Assembly: GCF_003946695.1 (NCBI RefSeq)
Contig: NZ_RHOX01000022.1
Coordinates: forward strand, 1 to 34,850
From: Lapidilactobacillus bayanensis
GTDB taxonomy: Bacteria; Bacillota; Bacilli; Lactobacillales; Lactobacillaceae
Direction: 5' to 3'
DNA: 34,850 nucleotides
Made by a program: the position numbers and the translations under genes
The notes under the pieces: generated by a model
Databases searched by the model: none
What the model was told of the DNA's origin: nothing
Seen by the model: the letters and a program-made list of their open reading frames with translations, nothing else
Part shown: piece by piece, positions 18,914 through 29,901 of the stretch
How positions within the stretch are numbered: the stretch's first letter is position 1
How the letters are laid out: every line of letters starts with the position of its first letter

Positions 18914-19267
18914 ATGGCAGATCAAGTAACGTCAGCTAAAGCTGAAGCTAAGACTGTTCGCATTGCGCCCCGTAAAGCTCGCCTGGTAGTCGATTTGATT
19001 CGTGGCAAGGGTGCTGCTGAAGCATTAGCTATTTTACAATTTACACAACGTGGTGCTTCACCAGTCGTTGCTAAAGTATTGAAATCAGCTATTGCCAATG
19101 CTGAACATAATTATGACTTAGATGCACAAAACTTGTTTGTAAGTGAAGCATACGTTAACGAAGGACCAACACTTAAACGGTTCCGTCCTCGTGCTAAAGG
19201 TTCAGCTTCACCAATCAACAAACGGACAAGCCACATTACAGTGGTTGTTAAAGAAAGAGAAGAATAG
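18914..19267 (+). CDS. rplV: 50S ribosomal protein L22
   Basis: The 117-residue L22, whose beta-hairpin lines the exit tunnel. The core [16 protein letters not shown] and the hairpin segment [20 protein letters not shown] are intact, so no macrolide-resistance insertion is apparent. It starts at ATG 18914 after GAAGGGAGAG. Confidence 0.98.
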   Translation: MADQVTSAKAEAKTVRIAPRKARLVVDLIRGKGAAEALAILQFTQRGASPVVAKVLKSAIANAEHNYDLDAQNLFVSEAYVNEGPTLKRFRPRAKGSASPINKRTSHITVVVKEREE

Positions 19268-19278
19268 GAGGGAAAAAC

Positions 19279-20034
19279 GTGGGTCAAAAAGTAAATCCGA
19301 TTGGTTTCCGTGTTGGCGTTATTCGCGACTGGGATGCAAAATGGTATGCTGATAAAGAATACGCTGATTATTTACACGAAGATTTAAGAATTCGTAAATA
19401 CATCGCAAAGAAACTTGTTGATGCTTCAGTTTCTACTGTAGAAATCGAACGTTCTGCAAAACGTGTTAATGTTTCAATTCACACTGCTAAACCAGGTATG
19501 GTTATTGGTAAGGGCGGCGCCGAAGTTGAAAACTTACGTAAAGCTTTGAACGATTTAACTGGCAAGCAAGTTCACATTAATATTGTCGAGATCAAGCAAC
19601 CTGATTTAGACGCACAATTAGTTGGTGAGTCAATTGCTCGTCAATTAGAGGCTCGTGTTGCTTTTCGTCGTGCTCAACGTCAAGCAACACAACGTACAAT
19701 GCGTGCAGGTGCTAAAGGTATTAAGACACAGATCTCTGGCCGTTTAAATGGTGCAGATATGTCTCGTCGTGAATGGCATACTGATGGTACTGTTCCTTTG
19801 CATACATTGCGTGCAGACATCGATTATTCATGGAACGAAGCAACAACAACTTATGGTCAATTAGGCGTTAAGACATGGATCTACCGTGGCGAAATCCTTC
19901 CTGGTCAAAAAGTTGTTCGTGACGCTGATACTGGCGACAAGAAGAGCAACAATAACAATCGTCGTGGCCGCCGTGATAACGGTCGTCGTGACAACAGAAG
20001 AGATAATAAGAGAAGTGCGAAAGGAGGAAAATAA
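19279..20034 (+). CDS. rpsC: 30S ribosomal protein S3, with extended basic tail
   Basis: A 251-residue S3, part of the mRNA entry channel and its helicase activity. It starts at GTG 19279 after AGGAGGG and begins [19 protein letters not shown]. The KH domain shows [16 protein letters not shown] (about residues 73-89). The core ends near residue 214, and residues 215-251 are a low-complexity tail of R, N, D, K and G. This makes the protein about 30 residues longer than B. subtilis S3. Tails of this kind vary among lactobacilli. Confidence 0.98.
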   Translation: MGQKVNPIGFRVGVIRDWDAKWYADKEYADYLHEDLRIRKYIAKKLVDASVSTVEIERSAKRVNVSIHTAKPGMVIGKGGAEVENLRKALNDLTGKQVHINIVEIKQPDLDAQLVGESIARQLEARVAFRRAQRQATQRTMRAGAKGIKTQISGRLNGADMSRREWHTDGTVPLHTLRADIDYSWNEATTTYGQLGVKTWIYRGEILPGQKVVRDADTGDKKSNNNNRRGRRDNGRRDNRRDNKRSAKGGK

Positions 20035-20037
20035 TCA

Positions 20038-20472
20038 ATGTTAGTACCTAAGCGTGTTAAACATCGTCGCGAGTTCCGTGGTAAAATGCGTGGAGCTGCA
20101 AAAGGCGGTAAGGAACTTAACTTTGGTGAATACGGACTTCGTGCCCTTGAATCACACTGGATTACCAACCGTCAGATTGAAGCAGCACGTGTTGCCATGA
20201 CGCGTTATATGAAACGTGGTGGCCGTGTCTGGATTCGAATTTTCCCACATAAATCTTACACTGCAAAAGGTGTCGGCGTACGTATGGGTTCTGGTAAAGG
20301 TGCACCTGCTGGCTGGGTTGCTCCTGTAAAACGCGAAAAAATCATGTTTGAAATTGGTGGCGTTCCTGAAGAAGTTGCCCGCGAAGCATTGCGGTTAGCA
20401 TCTAATAAGCTACCAATCAAGACTAAGTTTGTAAAACGCGAGGAAGTAGGTGGCGAAGCTAATGAAGACTAG
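20038..20472 (+). CDS. rplP: 50S ribosomal protein L16
   Basis: The 144-residue L16, near the A site and the 5S rRNA. It begins [19 protein letters not shown] and holds the conserved [13 protein letters not shown] loop. It starts three bases after the rpsC stop; the ribosome site AAAGGAGG is in the end of rpsC. Its 3' end overlaps rpmC by 11 bases. Confidence 0.98.
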   Translation: MLVPKRVKHRREFRGKMRGAAKGGKELNFGEYGLRALESHWITNRQIEAARVAMTRYMKRGGRVWIRIFPHKSYTAKGVGVRMGSGKGAPAGWVAPVKREKIMFEIGGVPEEVAREALRLASNKLPIKTKFVKREEVGGEANED

Positions 20473-20656
20473 TGAAATTACAAAGTTAACCACTGCCGAA
20501 ATGCTTGACAAAGAAAAACAATACAAAGAAGAATTGTTTAACTTACGTTTCCAACAGGCTACTGGTCAATTGGAAAACACCGCTCGTCTGAAGCAAGTTC
20601 GCACGAACATTGCTCGGATCAAAACGGTTCTTCGTCAGCAAGAACTTAATAAATAA
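20462..20656 (+). CDS. rpmC: 50S ribosomal protein L29
   Basis: The 64-residue L29, a small helical hairpin protein at the tunnel exit beside L23. The start at ATG 20462 gives [14 protein letters not shown], matching L29 of other lactobacilli. AGGTGG at 20448-20453 is well placed for it, whereas a GTG four codons earlier sits within that site. The middle [18 protein letters not shown] is the family core. It overlaps rplP, so coupling is likely. Confidence 0.96.
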   Translation: MKTSEITKLTTAEMLDKEKQYKEELFNLRFQQATGQLENTARLKQVRTNIARIKTVLRQQELNK

Positions 20657-20676
20657 TCGGAAGGGAGATTTACAAC

Positions 20677-20946
20677 TTGAGCGAAGACAAACGTAATCAT
20701 CGTAAGATTTATCAAGGACGCGTTGTTTCTGACAAGATGGATAAAACCATTACTGTTGCTATCGAAACATACCATACACATCCTGTTTATGGGAAGCGTG
20801 TTAAGTATTCAAAGAAGTATTATGTTCATGACGAAAACAACGAAGCAAAAGTTGGCGATATTGTTCGGATCATGGAAACACGTCCGTTATCTCGTTCGAA
20901 ACGCTTCCGTTTATTAGAAGTTGTTGAAAAGGCAGTTATCATTTAA
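20677..20946 (+). CDS. rpsQ: 30S ribosomal protein S17
   Basis: The 89-residue S17, an early-binding OB-fold protein. It starts at TTG 20677 after GGAAGGGAGA. It contains the family core [18 protein letters not shown] and ends [17 protein letters not shown]. It is followed closely by rplN. Confidence 0.98.
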   Translation: MSEDKRNHRKIYQGRVVSDKMDKTITVAIETYHTHPVYGKRVKYSKKYYVHDENNEAKVGDIVRIMETRPLSRSKRFRLLEVVEKAVII

Positions 20947-20980
20947 AGAACGTTAAGAATAACGAGAGGAGGATACTAAA

Positions 20981-21349
20981 GTGATTCAACAAGAAAGTCG
21001 ACTTAAAGTTGCTGATAATTCAGGTGCTCGTGAAATCTTAACGATTAAGGTTCTTGGTGGCTCCAACCGCAAAACAGCTAATATCGGTGATGTTATCGTT
21101 GCTACTGTTAAACAAGCAACACCAGGTGGCGTTGTCAAAAAAGGTGATGTCGTAAAGGCAGTCATCGTTCGGACACGTTCGGGTGCTCGTCGTGCAGATG
21201 GCTCATACATCCGTTTTGACGAAAACGCAGCTGTTATCATTAATCCTGATAAGAGCCCACGCGGTACTCGTATTTTCGGGCCGGTTGCTCGTGAACTTCG
21301 TGATAATGACTTTATGAAGATCGTCTCATTAGCACCGGAAGTTTTATAA
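20981..21349 (+). CDS. rplN: 50S ribosomal protein L14
   Basis: The 122-residue L14, which sits at the subunit interface and is the docking point for the silencing factor RsfS. It starts at GTG 20981 after GAGAGGAGG and begins [19 protein letters not shown]. The length is exactly that of the family. Confidence 0.98.
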   Translation: MIQQESRLKVADNSGAREILTIKVLGGSNRKTANIGDVIVATVKQATPGGVVKKGDVVKAVIVRTRSGARRADGSYIRFDENAAVIINPDKSPRGTRIFGPVARELRDNDFMKIVSLAPEVL

Positions 21350-21395
21350 TTCGCATCCATAACACAATTGCCTATGAGGAGGTGCACATCAGACG

Positions 21396-21728
21396 ATGTT
21401 CGTAAAAACTGGTGATCAAGTCAAAGTAATTAGCGGCAAAGATAAAGGTAAAGAAGGCAAAGTTCTCAAAGTACTTGCCAAGAAAGACCGCGTCGTTGTC
21501 GAGGGCGTTAACGTCTCAAAGAAACATACTAAGCCAACAAATACCGACCCACAAGGTGGTATTAAAGATTCAGAAAGTGCTATTCATGTTTCTAATGTCA
21601 TGTTAATCGATCCTTCAACTAATCAACCAACTCGTGTTGGTTATAAAGTAATTGATGGCAAGAAAGTTCGCGTCTCAAAGAAGACTGGCGAATCCATCGA
21701 AAAAGCTGCCGATGAGACAAGCAAGTAA
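21396..21728 (+). CDS. rplX: 50S ribosomal protein L24
   Basis: A 110-residue L24, an assembly initiator near the tunnel exit. The KOW motif is visible at the start ([20 protein letters not shown]). The ribosome site GAGGAGGTG is 11 bases upstream of the ATG at 21396, slightly long spacing but with no better start nearby. Confidence 0.97.
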   Translation: MFVKTGDQVKVISGKDKGKEGKVLKVLAKKDRVVVEGVNVSKKHTKPTNTDPQGGIKDSESAIHVSNVMLIDPSTNQPTRVGYKVIDGKKVRVSKKTGESIEKAADETSK

Positions 21729-21751
21729 GAAGAAGGGAGGACAAGGCTTAA

Positions 21752-22294
21752 ATGACGAGTCGCTTAAAAGAACGCTACGTTAAAGAAATTACGCCTGCTT
21801 TGGTGGAAAAGTTTAACTATACTTCAGTTATGCAGGTTCCAAAAATTGAAAAGATCGTTTTGAATATGGGTGTCGGTGATGCCGTTTCTAATTCTAAGAA
21901 TTTAGATAACGCTGTTGAAGAATTAACCCTTATCTCTGGTCAAAAGCCATTGATTACTAAAGCAAAGAAATCTATCGCCACTTTCCGTCTTCGTGAAGGT
22001 ATGTCTATTGGTGCTAAGGTTACCTTGCGTGGAGATCGTATGTACGAATTCCTTGATAAGTTAATCAATGTTTCATTACCTCGTGTTCGTGATTTCCATG
22101 GTGTCAGCACACGTTCATTCGATGGTCGTGGTAACTACACATTAGGTATTAAAGAACAACTCATTTTCCCAGAAATCGATTTTGATAAGGTTGCACGTGT
22201 TCGTGGTTTGGATATTGTTATTGTAACAACAGCCAATACTGATGAAGAATCACGTGAACTCTTAACTCAAGTCGGTATGCCATTTGCTAAATAA
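21752..22294 (+). CDS. rplE: 50S ribosomal protein L5
   Basis: The 180-residue L5, which binds 5S rRNA and contacts P-site tRNA. It begins [21 protein letters not shown] and includes [14 protein letters not shown] and the [19 protein letters not shown] region. It has a good ribosome site (AAGGGAGGA), and the next gene follows after 14 bases. Confidence 0.98.
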   Translation: MTSRLKERYVKEITPALVEKFNYTSVMQVPKIEKIVLNMGVGDAVSNSKNLDNAVEELTLISGQKPLITKAKKSIATFRLREGMSIGAKVTLRGDRMYEFLDKLINVSLPRVRDFHGVSTRSFDGRGNYTLGIKEQLIFPEIDFDKVARVRGLDIVIVTTANTDEESRELLTQVGMPFAK

Positions 22295-22308
22295 AGGAGG
22301 TCGAACAA

Positions 22309-22494
22309 TTGGCTAAAAAGTCTTTAGTTGTAAAGAATCATCGACCTGCTAAGTTCTCAACACAAGAATATACACGTTGTGAACGTTGCGGCCGACCACA
22401 TTCTGTTTATCGCAAATTTAAGCTCTGCCGTGTTTGCCTTCGTCAATTAGCACATGAAGGTCAAATCCCCGGCATGAAAAAAGCTAGCTGGTAG
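22309..22494 (+). CDS. rpsZ: 30S ribosomal protein S14, zinc-binding type Z
   Basis: A 61-residue S14 of the short zinc-binding class. The zinc ligands are C24, C27, C40 and C43 in [20 protein letters not shown]. It starts at TTG 22309 after AAAGGAGGT. Many Firmicutes also carry a longer zinc-free S14 elsewhere under zinc control; this copy is the main one in the spc block. Confidence 0.97.
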   Translation: MAKKSLVVKNHRPAKFSTQEYTRCERCGRPHSVYRKFKLCRVCLRQLAHEGQIPGMKKASW

Positions 22495-22528
22495 TTTAAT
22501 AAGACAGGAAAGGGAGGTAAATTAATCA

Positions 22529-22927
22529 ATGGTCATGACTGATCCAATTGCAGACTATCTAACTCGTATTCGTAACGCCAACATGGTGCGCCACGAATCA
22601 TTAGATGTTCCTGCCTCAAAAATCAAAAAAGACATCTCTGAAATTTTGAAGCGCGAAGGTTTCATTCGCGATTACGAAGTTACTGAAGATGGCAAACAAG
22701 GTATGATCCGTATTTTTCTTAAATATGGTCAAAACCGTCAACGCGTTATTTCTGGTTTGAAACGTATTTCTAAGCCAGGCTTACGCAGTTACGTTAAATC
22801 TGATGATGTTCCTAAGGTATTGAACGGTTTAGGTATCGCAATCTTATCAACCTCAGAAGGCGTTCTTACTGATAAAGAAGCTCGTGCCAAGAATATTGGC
22901 GGCGAAGTTTTAGCATACGTATGGTAA
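22529..22927 (+). CDS. rpsH: 30S ribosomal protein S8
   Basis: The 132-residue S8, a central-domain assembly protein. It begins [19 protein letters not shown] and ends GGEVLAYVW, matching B. subtilis in length. GGGAGGT is about 10 bases upstream of ATG 22529; a second ATG at 22535 is too far from it. Confidence 0.98.
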   Translation: MVMTDPIADYLTRIRNANMVRHESLDVPASKIKKDISEILKREGFIRDYEVTEDGKQGMIRIFLKYGQNRQRVISGLKRISKPGLRSYVKSDDVPKVLNGLGIAILSTSEGVLTDKEARAKNIGGEVLAYVW

Positions 22928-22956
22928 TCCCTAAAGGTCAGGAGGTGTTTTGTTAG

Positions 22957-23490
22957 ATGAGTCGTATTGGCAATAAAGTAATTGAGCTCCCAGCAGGCGT
23001 TACTGTTACTAAGGGAGATAATGATCAAGTTACGGTTAAAGGTCCTAAAGGCGAATTAACTCGAACTTTTGATCCAATAATTACGATTAAAGAAGAAAAC
23101 AACGTTATTTCATTTGAACGTCCAAATGATAACTACAAAGCTATTCACGGCACAACGCGTGCTAACTTAAACAGCATGGTTGTTGGTGTTACTGAAGGCT
23201 ATGTTAAAAAGTTGCAATTAGTCGGTGTCGGATATCGTGCCCAATTGAAAGGCACAGCATTAGTTCTTAATGTTGGTTTTTCACATCCTGTTGAAATGGA
23301 AGCTCCAAAGGGCATTACGATTGAAGTTCCTTCTAATACAGAAATCAATTTGAGCGGCATTAGCAAGCAAAAGATTGGTCAATTCGCAGCAGAAATTCGC
23401 GCTATCCGTCCTCCAGAACCTTATAAAGGTAAAGGTATTCGTTACGTCGATGAAATTGTTCGTCGTAAGGAAGGTAAGACTGGTAAGTAG
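22957..23490 (+). CDS. rplF: 50S ribosomal protein L6
   Basis: The 177-residue L6, near the GTPase-associated centre and important in late assembly. It begins [15 protein letters not shown]. It has the duplicated alpha/beta fold and the terminal [16 protein letters not shown] motif. AGGAGGTG precedes it. Confidence 0.98.
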   Translation: MSRIGNKVIELPAGVTVTKGDNDQVTVKGPKGELTRTFDPIITIKEENNVISFERPNDNYKAIHGTTRANLNSMVVGVTEGYVKKLQLVGVGYRAQLKGTALVLNVGFSHPVEMEAPKGITIEVPSNTEINLSGISKQKIGQFAAEIRAIRPPEPYKGKGIRYVDEIVRRKEGKTGK

Positions 23491-23520
23491 TAATTCAAAT
23501 TAATCTATGAGGTGAACATT

Positions 23521-23880
23521 GTGATTTCAAAACCAGACAAAAATAAGACACGGCAAAAACGCCACACGCGCGTCCGTGGCAAAATCTCTGGTACTGCAGA
23601 GCGCCCTCGCTTGAACGTTTTTCGTTCTAATAAAAACATCTACGCTCAAATTATTGATGACGTAGCGGGTGTGACGCTTGCAAGTGCCTCAACTCTTGAC
23701 AAAGAGTTAAATGCATCAGGTTCTAAAGTAGAACAAGCACAACAAGTTGGCGAATTGATTGCTAAACGTGCTCAAGCTAAGAACGTAGCAGAAGTTGTTT
23801 TCGATCGTGGTGGCTATCTCTATCACGGCCGTGTTCAAGCTTTAGCTGAATCAGCTCGTGAAAACGGACTTAAATTCTAG
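23521..23880 (+). CDS. rplR: 50S ribosomal protein L18
   Basis: A 119-residue L18, which with L5 binds 5S rRNA. The GTG at 23521 gives [15 protein letters not shown], aligned with other L18 proteins. The ribosome site GAGGTG lies at 23508-23513, and a GTG at 23512 that would add three residues overlaps it. The core [24 protein letters not shown] and the end [14 protein letters not shown] are standard. Confidence 0.96.
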   Translation: MISKPDKNKTRQKRHTRVRGKISGTAERPRLNVFRSNKNIYAQIIDDVAGVTLASASTLDKELNASGSKVEQAQQVGELIAKRAQAKNVAEVVFDRGGYLYHGRVQALAESARENGLKF

Positions 23881-23899
23881 AAAGGAGAAAACCACACAT

Positions 23900-24400
23900 A
23901 TGACTTATATTGATCCAACTCATTTAGATTTAGAAGACCGCGTTGTTTCTATCAACCGTGTTACTAAAGTTGTTAAAGGTGGACGTCGTCTTCGTTTCGC
24001 TGCAATCGTGATTGTTGGCGATAAAGCTGGACACGTTGGCTTTGGTACTGGTAAAGCACAAGAAGTTCCCGAAGCTATTCGTAAGGCTAGTGACAATGCT
24101 AAGAAGAGTTTGATTGAGGTACCAATCGTTGGTACAACAATTCCTCATGAAGCGTATGGTCACTTCGGTTCTGGTGTTATCATGTTGAAGCCTGCCGTTG
24201 AAGGTTCTGGTGTTTCTGCTGGTGGTGCCGTTCGTTCGATCATGGAATTAGGCGGTGTTGCCGATGTTACTTCTAAATCATTAGGCAGCAACACACCAAT
24301 TAATGTTATCCGTGCCACAATGGATGGATTAGCTCAATTAAAAACTGCTGAGCAAATTGCTAGTCTTCGTGGTATTTCTGCTCAAGACTTACAAGATTAG
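23900..24400 (+). CDS. rpsE: 30S ribosomal protein S5
   Basis: The 166-residue S5, involved in decoding fidelity. The ATG at 23900 follows AAAGGAG (23881-23887) and gives the family length. An in-frame start at 23858 would extend into rplR without a ribosome site. The fidelity and spectinomycin loop reads [20 protein letters not shown], of wild-type form. Confidence 0.97.
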   Translation: MTYIDPTHLDLEDRVVSINRVTKVVKGGRRLRFAAIVIVGDKAGHVGFGTGKAQEVPEAIRKASDNAKKSLIEVPIVGTTIPHEAYGHFGSGVIMLKPAVEGSGVSAGGAVRSIMELGGVADVTSKSLGSNTPINVIRATMDGLAQLKTAEQIASLRGISAQDLQD

Positions 24401-24412
24401 GAGGATTTGTTG

Positions 24413-24598
24413 ATGGCAAAGGTTAAAATCACGTTAAAACATAGTGTCGCTCATCGCATTCCTGCTCAGAGAAAGATTGTTAAGGAATTAGGATTAGGCC
24501 GGATCAACAGCAGTGTTGTTAAGCCTGATAATGCCGCAATTCGCGGTGCAATTTTCAAAATTTCTCACTTAGTAGAAATCGAAGAAGTTAACGACTAA
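24413..24598 (+). CDS. rpmD: 50S ribosomal protein L30
   Basis: A 61-residue L30, a small late-assembly protein absent from some bacteria. The ATG at 24413 gives [20 protein letters not shown], and AGGAGGA sits at 24399-24405. TTG codons just upstream are in frame but closer to the ribosome site. Confidence 0.96.
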   Translation: MAKVKITLKHSVAHRIPAQRKIVKELGLGRINSSVVKPDNAAIRGAIFKISHLVEIEEVND

Positions 24599-24631
24599 TA
24601 TTATCTAAATTACAAGGAGGTGCTAGACTTC

Positions 24632-25072
24632 ATGGAATTGCATGAATTGAAAGCTAGTGAAGGTTCACGTCGCAACCGCAAGCGTGTTGGCCGAGGTACT
24701 TCATCTGGTCAAGGTAAAACTGCCGGTAAAGGTACTAAAGGTCAATTAGCTCGTCAAGGTGGCAAGACTCGTCTTGGTTTCGAAGGTGGCCAAATGCCTT
24801 TGTTCCGTCGTATGCCTAAACGCGGCTTTAAGAACATCAACCGTAAAGAATATGCAATCGTCAATCTTAACGATTTAAACCGTTTTGATGATGGTGCTGA
24901 CGTTACGACAGACGCATTAATTAATGCCGGTATCATCAAAAAACAGCTTGATGGTGTCAAATTATTAGCCAATGGTGAATTGACAACTAAGGTCAATGTC
25001 AAAGTTGCTAAGTATTCTGCAGCCGCAAAAGAAGCTGTTGAAGCTGCTGGTGGTTCTGTCGAGGTGATCTAA
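24632..25072 (+). CDS. rplO: 50S ribosomal protein L15
   Basis: A 146-residue L15. The ATG at 24632 gives [20 protein letters not shown], with AAGGAGGTG about 10 bases upstream. The glycine-rich basic N-terminal half ([20 protein letters not shown]) that threads into 23S rRNA is intact. Its stop overlaps the secY start by one base. Confidence 0.97.
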   Translation: MELHELKASEGSRRNRKRVGRGTSSGQGKTAGKGTKGQLARQGGKTRLGFEGGQMPLFRRMPKRGFKNINRKEYAIVNLNDLNRFDDGADVTTDALINAGIIKKQLDGVKLLANGELTTKVNVKVAKYSAAAKEAVEAAGGSVEVI

Positions 25073-26361
25073 TGCTCACGACACTGCGTAATGCATTAAA
25101 GGTCAAAGAGATTCGCAAAAAGATTCTCTTCACTTTGTTGATTTTGTTTATCTATCGCTTAGGTGCTCAAATCACAGTGCCAGGCGTAGATGCAGCAGCA
25201 TTGACAAAATCTAGTTCCTTAGTTTCATTGTTGGATACTGTCAGTGGTGGTAGCTTATCCAACTATTCATTATTTTCAATGGGTGTTTCGCCATTTATCA
25301 CTGCCCAGATCGTCATTCAATTATTACAGATGGATATTGTTCCTAAGTTTGTTGAATGGAGTAAACAAGGTGAAGTTGGTCGTCGTAAGTTGAATCAAGC
25401 AACGCGTTGGTTAACCATCGTTTTAGCATTTGTTCAATCGATTGGGATTACTGCCGGATTAAATTATTTAAGTGGTTCAGCATTAGTTGAGAACTTAAGT
25501 GTTCAAACTTATATTGTGCTTGGAATTATCTTAACCGGTGGGACGATGTTGTTAACTTGGCTTGGTGATCAAATCACTGACAAAGGTATCGGTAATGGCG
25601 TTTCAATGATTATCTTTGCTGGTATTATTGCTCGTTTGCCACAAGGCATTTATGAATTGTTCAATGACAATATCATTAATGCTACGAAGAGTGACTTGCC
25701 AATGAATATCGTCTGGATGGTCGTGTTACTTGTTGCAATTCTGTTTATTGTTTTTTGGGTTACGTATGTCCAACAGGCCAATCGTAAAGTGCCAATTCAA
25801 TATACACGTCGCGCAGCAAGTGGTGGTAGCGAGAGTTACTTACCATTGAAAGTGAATGTTTCTGGCGTTATTCCCGTAATCTTTGCGAGCTCGTTTATCA
25901 TTACGCCATCAACTATCTTGATGTTTTTCCAAGAGAATCACAGCCAAGATGGTTGGTATCAAACGTTGAGTAATATTTTCAGTATGCAAACAACAACTGG
26001 TTCGATTGTTTATACTGTTTTAATCATCTTGTTCACGTTCTTCTATGCTTTCGTTCAGGTCAATCCTGAGAAGTTGGCTGAGAATTTACAAAAGCAGGGT
26101 GCTTATATCCCAAGTGTTTGGCCCGGGAAAGAGACTGAAAAGTATTTCTCTGGGTTGTTAATGCGTTTATCAACGGTCGGTTCGATCTTCTTAGGTGCCG
26201 TTGCGTTGTTGCCACAATTAGCAGCAAACATTTGGGGACTACCTCAATCAATCGGTTTAGGTGGTACTAGTCTATTAATCGTTGTCGGTGTTGCACTGGA
26301 AACGTCACGACAATTAGACGGATTAATGATGAAACGTCAATACGTCGGATTTATTCGTTAA
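25072..26361 (+). CDS. secY: Protein translocase subunit SecY
   Basis: The 429-residue pore subunit of the Sec translocase in the cytoplasmic membrane. The family opening [21 protein letters not shown] leads into the first of about ten membrane segments, and the plug-region [14 protein letters not shown] is present. The C-terminal cytoplasmic tail ends with KRQYVGFIR. It starts in the rplO stop codon, with the ribosome site GAGGTG inside rplO. Its place in the spc operon couples it to ribosome production. Confidence 0.98.
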   Translation: MLTTLRNALKVKEIRKKILFTLLILFIYRLGAQITVPGVDAAALTKSSSLVSLLDTVSGGSLSNYSLFSMGVSPFITAQIVIQLLQMDIVPKFVEWSKQGEVGRRKLNQATRWLTIVLAFVQSIGITAGLNYLSGSALVENLSVQTYIVLGIILTGGTMLLTWLGDQITDKGIGNGVSMIIFAGIIARLPQGIYELFNDNIINATKSDLPMNIVWMVVLLVAILFIVFWVTYVQQANRKVPIQYTRRAASGGSESYLPLKVNVSGVIPVIFASSFIITPSTILMFFQENHSQDGWYQTLSNIFSMQTTTGSIVYTVLIILFTFFYAFVQVNPEKLAENLQKQGAYIPSVWPGKETEKYFSGLLMRLSTVGSIFLGAVALLPQLAANIWGLPQSIGLGGTSLLIVVGVALETSRQLDGLMMKRQYVGFIR

Positions 26362-26378
26362 ATGGAGGTATCCGTAAG

Positions 26379-27032
26379 GTGAATTTGATTTTGATGGGTC
26401 TGCCTGGTGCCGGTAAAGGTACTCAAGCAGAAAAGATCGTTGATGAATATCACTTAGCACATATTTCTACTGGTGATATGTTTCGCGAAGCTATGGCTGA
26501 GCAAACAAAAATCGGTTTAGAAGCTAAAAAGTATATTGATAATGGTAATCTTGTTCCTGATGAGGTCACGAATGCAATCGTTAAAGAACGTTTGCAAAAG
26601 CCTGACACTAATGTCGGTTATATGCTCGATGGTTTTCCACGGACGATTGATCAAGCCAATGCGCTTGAAGGAATCGCCCAGGAATTAAATAAACCAGTCG
26701 ATGCTGTTATTAACATTGATGTCGATCCTGATGTGCTAGTTGACCGTTTATCTGGTCGGTTCATTTGCAGAACTTGTGGGGCAACCTACCATAAGTTATA
26801 CAATATGCCTAAAGTCGCTGGTACTTGTGATCGTTGTGGTGGTCATGATTTTTATCAACGCGAAGATGATAAACCTGAGACTGTTAAGAATCGCCTTGCA
26901 GTCAATATCAAGATGAATACACCGTTACTTGATTTTTATCGCGGTAAAGATTTACTTTATACCGTCAATGGTGAACAAGATATTGATCTGGTTTTTGATG
27001 AAATTAAGTCTATTTTGTCAAAATTGAACTAA
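26379..27032 (+). CDS. adk: Adenylate kinase
   Basis: A 217-residue adenylate kinase that converts AMP and ATP to two ADP in the cytoplasm. The P-loop GLPGAGKGT covers residues 7-15, and DGFPRT is at about 84-89. The LID domain carries four cysteines (C130, C133, C150, C153), so it is the zinc-binding long form usual in Gram-positive bacteria. It starts at GTG 26379. In bacilli, map follows adk; here it does not. Confidence 0.98.
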   Translation: MNLILMGLPGAGKGTQAEKIVDEYHLAHISTGDMFREAMAEQTKIGLEAKKYIDNGNLVPDEVTNAIVKERLQKPDTNVGYMLDGFPRTIDQANALEGIAQELNKPVDAVINIDVDPDVLVDRLSGRFICRTCGATYHKLYNMPKVAGTCDRCGGHDFYQREDDKPETVKNRLAVNIKMNTPLLDFYRGKDLLYTVNGEQDIDLVFDEIKSILSKLN

Positions 27033-27261
27033 CTCTTGGTTCGGTGGTTTAAAGTAAAGATAATTTCTTGGTAATAAAATTTACTTTGTGATAGACTTAG
27101 TTCTTGTTTACGCCAAGTTGTTGTGGCATTGCTTTAGACTTTGTACTTATTTCACGTGATCGATGTGTTTAGGTGAAGGCTATTGGCTGTTAGTTTACTT
27201 AATTGTCACAGCTTGTTTTTTTCTGTATCCACTTGTTTAACCAATTAGGAGGAATTATTTT
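27033..27261 (+). promoter_or_regulatory. Intergenic leader before infA
   Basis: This 229-base gap occupies the place where map stands in bacilli. No gene or remnant is evident. A weak promoter could be TTGGTA (27068-27073) with TAGACT (27092-27097). A short GCTGT/ACAGC stem (27186-27190 with 27208-27212) precedes a T-run near 27216-27222, a weak terminator-like form just ahead of the infA ribosome site. Both calls are tentative. Confidence 0.3.
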
Positions 27262-27480
27262 TTGGCAAAAGATGACGTAATTGAAGTCGAAGGAACTGTT
27301 ACTGACACGCTTCCTAACGCAACTTTTAAGGTTGAGTTAGAGAATGGAGCATCAGTGTTAGCTCACGTTTCTGGTAAGATCAGGATGCATTACATTCGTA
27401 TACTTCCTGGCGATAAAGTTACAGTCGAATTATCACCGTACGATCTCACCAAGGGCCGTATTACTTACCGTTATCGTTAG
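27262..27480 (+). CDS. infA: Translation initiation factor IF-1
   Basis: The 72-residue OB-fold factor IF-1, which occupies the A site during initiation. It starts at TTG 27262 behind TAGGAGGA and reads [29 protein letters not shown], closely following the family. The end [12 protein letters not shown] is standard. Confidence 0.98.
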   Translation: MAKDDVIEVEGTVTDTLPNATFKVELENGASVLAHVSGKIRMHYIRILPGDKVTVELSPYDLTKGRITYRYR

Positions 27481-27527
27481 TAAGTCGTGTCAATTGATTT
27501 CGTATATTATCAGGAGGCTTAGAAAGA

Positions 27528-27644
27528 ATGAAAGTTAGACCATCCGTAAAACCAATGTGCGAACATTGTAAAGTTATTAAGCGCAAAGGTCGCGTTATGA
27601 TCATTTGCTCTGCAAATCCAAAGCATAAACAACGTCAAGGTTAA
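27528..27644 (+). CDS. rpmJ: 50S ribosomal protein L36
   Basis: A 38-residue L36 that begins [20 protein letters not shown] and ends HKQRQG. The zinc ligands are C11, C14, C27 and H33, so this is the zinc-containing form. AGGAGG stands at about 27511-27516. It sits between infA and rpsM, as in most Firmicutes. Confidence 0.97.
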   Translation: MKVRPSVKPMCEHCKVIKRKGRVMIICSANPKHKQRQG

Positions 27645-27659
27645 TAGGAGGTGTAATTA

Positions 27660-28025
27660 ATGGCTCGTATCGCAGGTGTTGACTTGCCCCGTGAAAAACG
27701 GATTGTGATTGCGTTAACCTATATTTTCGGTATTGGTAACACAACCGCAGAAAAAATTGTCAAAGATGCTGGTATTTCTGAGGACATTCGTGTCAAAGAT
27801 TTAACACCAGATCAAGAAGATAAGCTTCGTGTCGAAGTTGACAAGGTTCGTGTCGAAGGTGACTTGCGTCGTGAGGTTTCACGTAACATCAAACGTCTTC
27901 AAGACATTGGCTCTTATCGTGGTATTCGTCATCGTAAAGGTCTACCAGTTCGTGGACAAAATACGAAGAACAATGCTCGTACACGTAAGGGACCAAAAGT
28001 CTCTATCGCAGGTAAGAAGAAATAA
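27660..28025 (+). CDS. rpsM: 30S ribosomal protein S13
   Basis: The 121-residue S13, which forms intersubunit bridges and contacts P-site tRNA. It begins [19 protein letters not shown] and ends with a basic tail ([24 protein letters not shown]). AGGAGGTG precedes the ATG, 15 bases after rpmJ. Confidence 0.98.
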   Translation: MARIAGVDLPREKRIVIALTYIFGIGNTTAEKIVKDAGISEDIRVKDLTPDQEDKLRVEVDKVRVEGDLRREVSRNIKRLQDIGSYRGIRHRKGLPVRGQNTKNNARTRKGPKVSIAGKKK

Positions 28026-28053
28026 TAATTTAAGATAGGAGGTAAGTGAATTC

Positions 28054-28443
28054 ATGGCAGTTCGTAAAGGAACACGTAAGCGTCGTGTCAAGAAAAATAT
28101 CGAGTCCGGCGTTGCACACATTCATTCAACGTTTAACAACACTTTAGTAATGATTACTGATCCTCAAGGCAATGCAGTTGCATGGTCTTCTGCTGGTTCT
28201 TTAGGTTTTAAAGGTAGTCGTAAGTCTACACCATTTGCTTCCCAAATGGCGGCAGAAGCTGCTGCTAAAGAAGCAATGGAACATGGTATGAAGTCCGTTG
28301 AAGTCGCAGTCAAAGGACCTGGTTCAGGTCGTGAAGCTGCTATTCGTGCATTACAAGCTACTGGTCTTGAAATCAGTGCTATTCGTGACGTCACACCTGT
28401 GCCACATAACGGATCTCGTCCTCCAAAGCGTCGCCGTGTTTAG
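28054..28443 (+). CDS. rpsK: 30S ribosomal protein S11
   Basis: The 129-residue S11 of the small-subunit platform. The family core [22 protein letters not shown] and the basic end [13 protein letters not shown] are present. AGGAGGT precedes the start. Confidence 0.98.
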   Translation: MAVRKGTRKRRVKKNIESGVAHIHSTFNNTLVMITDPQGNAVAWSSAGSLGFKGSRKSTPFASQMAAEAAAKEAMEHGMKSVEVAVKGPGSGREAAIRALQATGLEISAIRDVTPVPHNGSRPPKRRRV

Positions 28444-28521
28444 TGGCCGTTGTTCAAATTCAGCGTTGTAGATACGTTTTGAAGTCAACACACGACACGT
28501 TTTGAAAGGGGTAAAGATTGA

Positions 28522-29460
28522 ATGATCGAATTTGAAAAGCCAAACATTACAAAAGTTGATGAAAGCACCAACTATGGTAAGTTTGTGATTGAACCGCTAG
28601 AACGTGGTTATGGTACCACGCTTGGCAACTCATTGAGACGGATTTTATTGTCATCTTTACCTGGCTCTGCTGTCTCAAGTATTCAAATTGATGGTGTACT
28701 TCATGAGTTCTCGACCATTGATGGGGTTATGGAAGATGTCACCCAAATCATTTTGAATATCAAAAAGATTGCCATCAAAAATCACTCGGAAGAACAAAAG
28801 GTTATTGAAATTGATGTGGATGGCCCAGCGACTGTTACAGCCGCAGACATTAAGGCTGATGACGATATTGAAGTTCTCAATCCAGAACAATATATCTGCT
28901 CAATCGCTGAGGGTGGTCATGTTCACATGCAAATGACAGTCAGCAACGGTCGCGGTTACGTGCCCGCTGATCAAAACAAGAATGGCGATATGCCAATTGG
29001 TGTCATTGCAGTCGATTCAATTTTTACCCCAATCAACCGAGTTAATTATCAGGTCGAAAGTACCCGTGTTGGTAAGCGTAATGACTTTGATAAGCTCACA
29101 TTAGACGTTTGGACTAATGGTTCGATTTCGCCACGTGAGGCCATCAGTCTCGCTGCAAAGATTCTTTCCGATCATCTTAATATCTTCATTGACCTCTCTG
29201 ACGAGGCTAAGAATACTGAGATTATGGTCGAAAAAGAAGAAACGCAAAAAGAAAAGAAACTTGAAATGACAATCGAAGAACTCGACTTGTCAGTTCGTTC
29301 TTACAATTGCTTGAAGCGTGCTGGAATCAACACTGTTCAAGAATTGACTAATAAAACTGAAGCCGATATGATGAAGGTTCGTAATCTTGGCCGTAAATCA
29401 CTTGAAGAAGTTAAAGCCAAGTTACATGATCTCGGATTGTCATTACGCTCAGATGATTAA
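28522..29460 (+). CDS. rpoA: DNA-directed RNA polymerase subunit alpha
   Basis: The 312-residue alpha subunit, the dimeric assembly scaffold of RNA polymerase. The N-terminal domain includes [20 protein letters not shown] (about residues 30-49). After an acidic and lysine-rich linker (about 235-250) comes the C-terminal domain with [19 protein letters not shown] and [11 protein letters not shown], which contacts UP elements and regulators. It starts at ATG 28522 after GAAAGGGG. A 78-base gap to rpsK shows no promoter I can defend. Confidence 0.99.
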   Translation: MIEFEKPNITKVDESTNYGKFVIEPLERGYGTTLGNSLRRILLSSLPGSAVSSIQIDGVLHEFSTIDGVMEDVTQIILNIKKIAIKNHSEEQKVIEIDVDGPATVTAADIKADDDIEVLNPEQYICSIAEGGHVHMQMTVSNGRGYVPADQNKNGDMPIGVIAVDSIFTPINRVNYQVESTRVGKRNDFDKLTLDVWTNGSISPREAISLAAKILSDHLNIFIDLSDEAKNTEIMVEKEETQKEKKLEMTIEELDLSVRSYNCLKRAGINTVQELTNKTEADMMKVRNLGRKSLEEVKAKLHDLGLSLRSDD

Positions 29461-29485
29461 TTTTGTTTAAAAGGAGGTTAAATTC

Positions 29486-29866
29486 ATGAGTTATCGTAAA
29501 TTAGGTCGTGCATCTGCTCCTCGTAAAGCTATGTTACGCGATTTAACAACCGATTTGCTGATTAACGAACGCATTGAAACTACTGAAACTCGTGCCAAAG
29601 AAATTCGTCGCACTACTGAAAAGATGATTACTTTGGGCAAACGCGGTGATTTGCATGCTCGTCGTCAAGCTGCAGCTTTCGTTCGTAACGAAATTGCTGA
29701 TATTCACGAAGATGGTGACGATGTAATTGTTCAATCTGCTTTGCAAAAATTGTTCAGTGATGTTGCGCCACGTTATGCTGACCGTAATGGCGGTTACACA
29801 CGTATCTTGAAGACACGTCAACGTCGTGGTGATGGCGCACCAATGGTTATCATTGAGTTAGTATAA
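29486..29866 (+). CDS. rplQ: 50S ribosomal protein L17
   Basis: The 126-residue L17, at the outer rim of the exit tunnel. It begins [20 protein letters not shown] and ends [23 protein letters not shown] precedes it. It is the last ribosomal protein gene of the alpha block; the next terminator is about 210 bases further on. Confidence 0.98.
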   Translation: MSYRKLGRASAPRKAMLRDLTTDLLINERIETTETRAKEIRRTTEKMITLGKRGDLHARRQAAAFVRNEIADIHEDGDDVIVQSALQKLFSDVAPRYADRNGGYTRILKTRQRRGDGAPMVIIELV

Positions 29867-29901
29867 TTTAAACAGCACGATTAATTTCGGCCAATTTTCA
29901 T

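Noticed and set aside
27033-27261. map (methionine aminopeptidase) remnant between adk and infA
   Set aside because: The gap is too short and no frame resembles map; its absence here is usual for lactobacilli.
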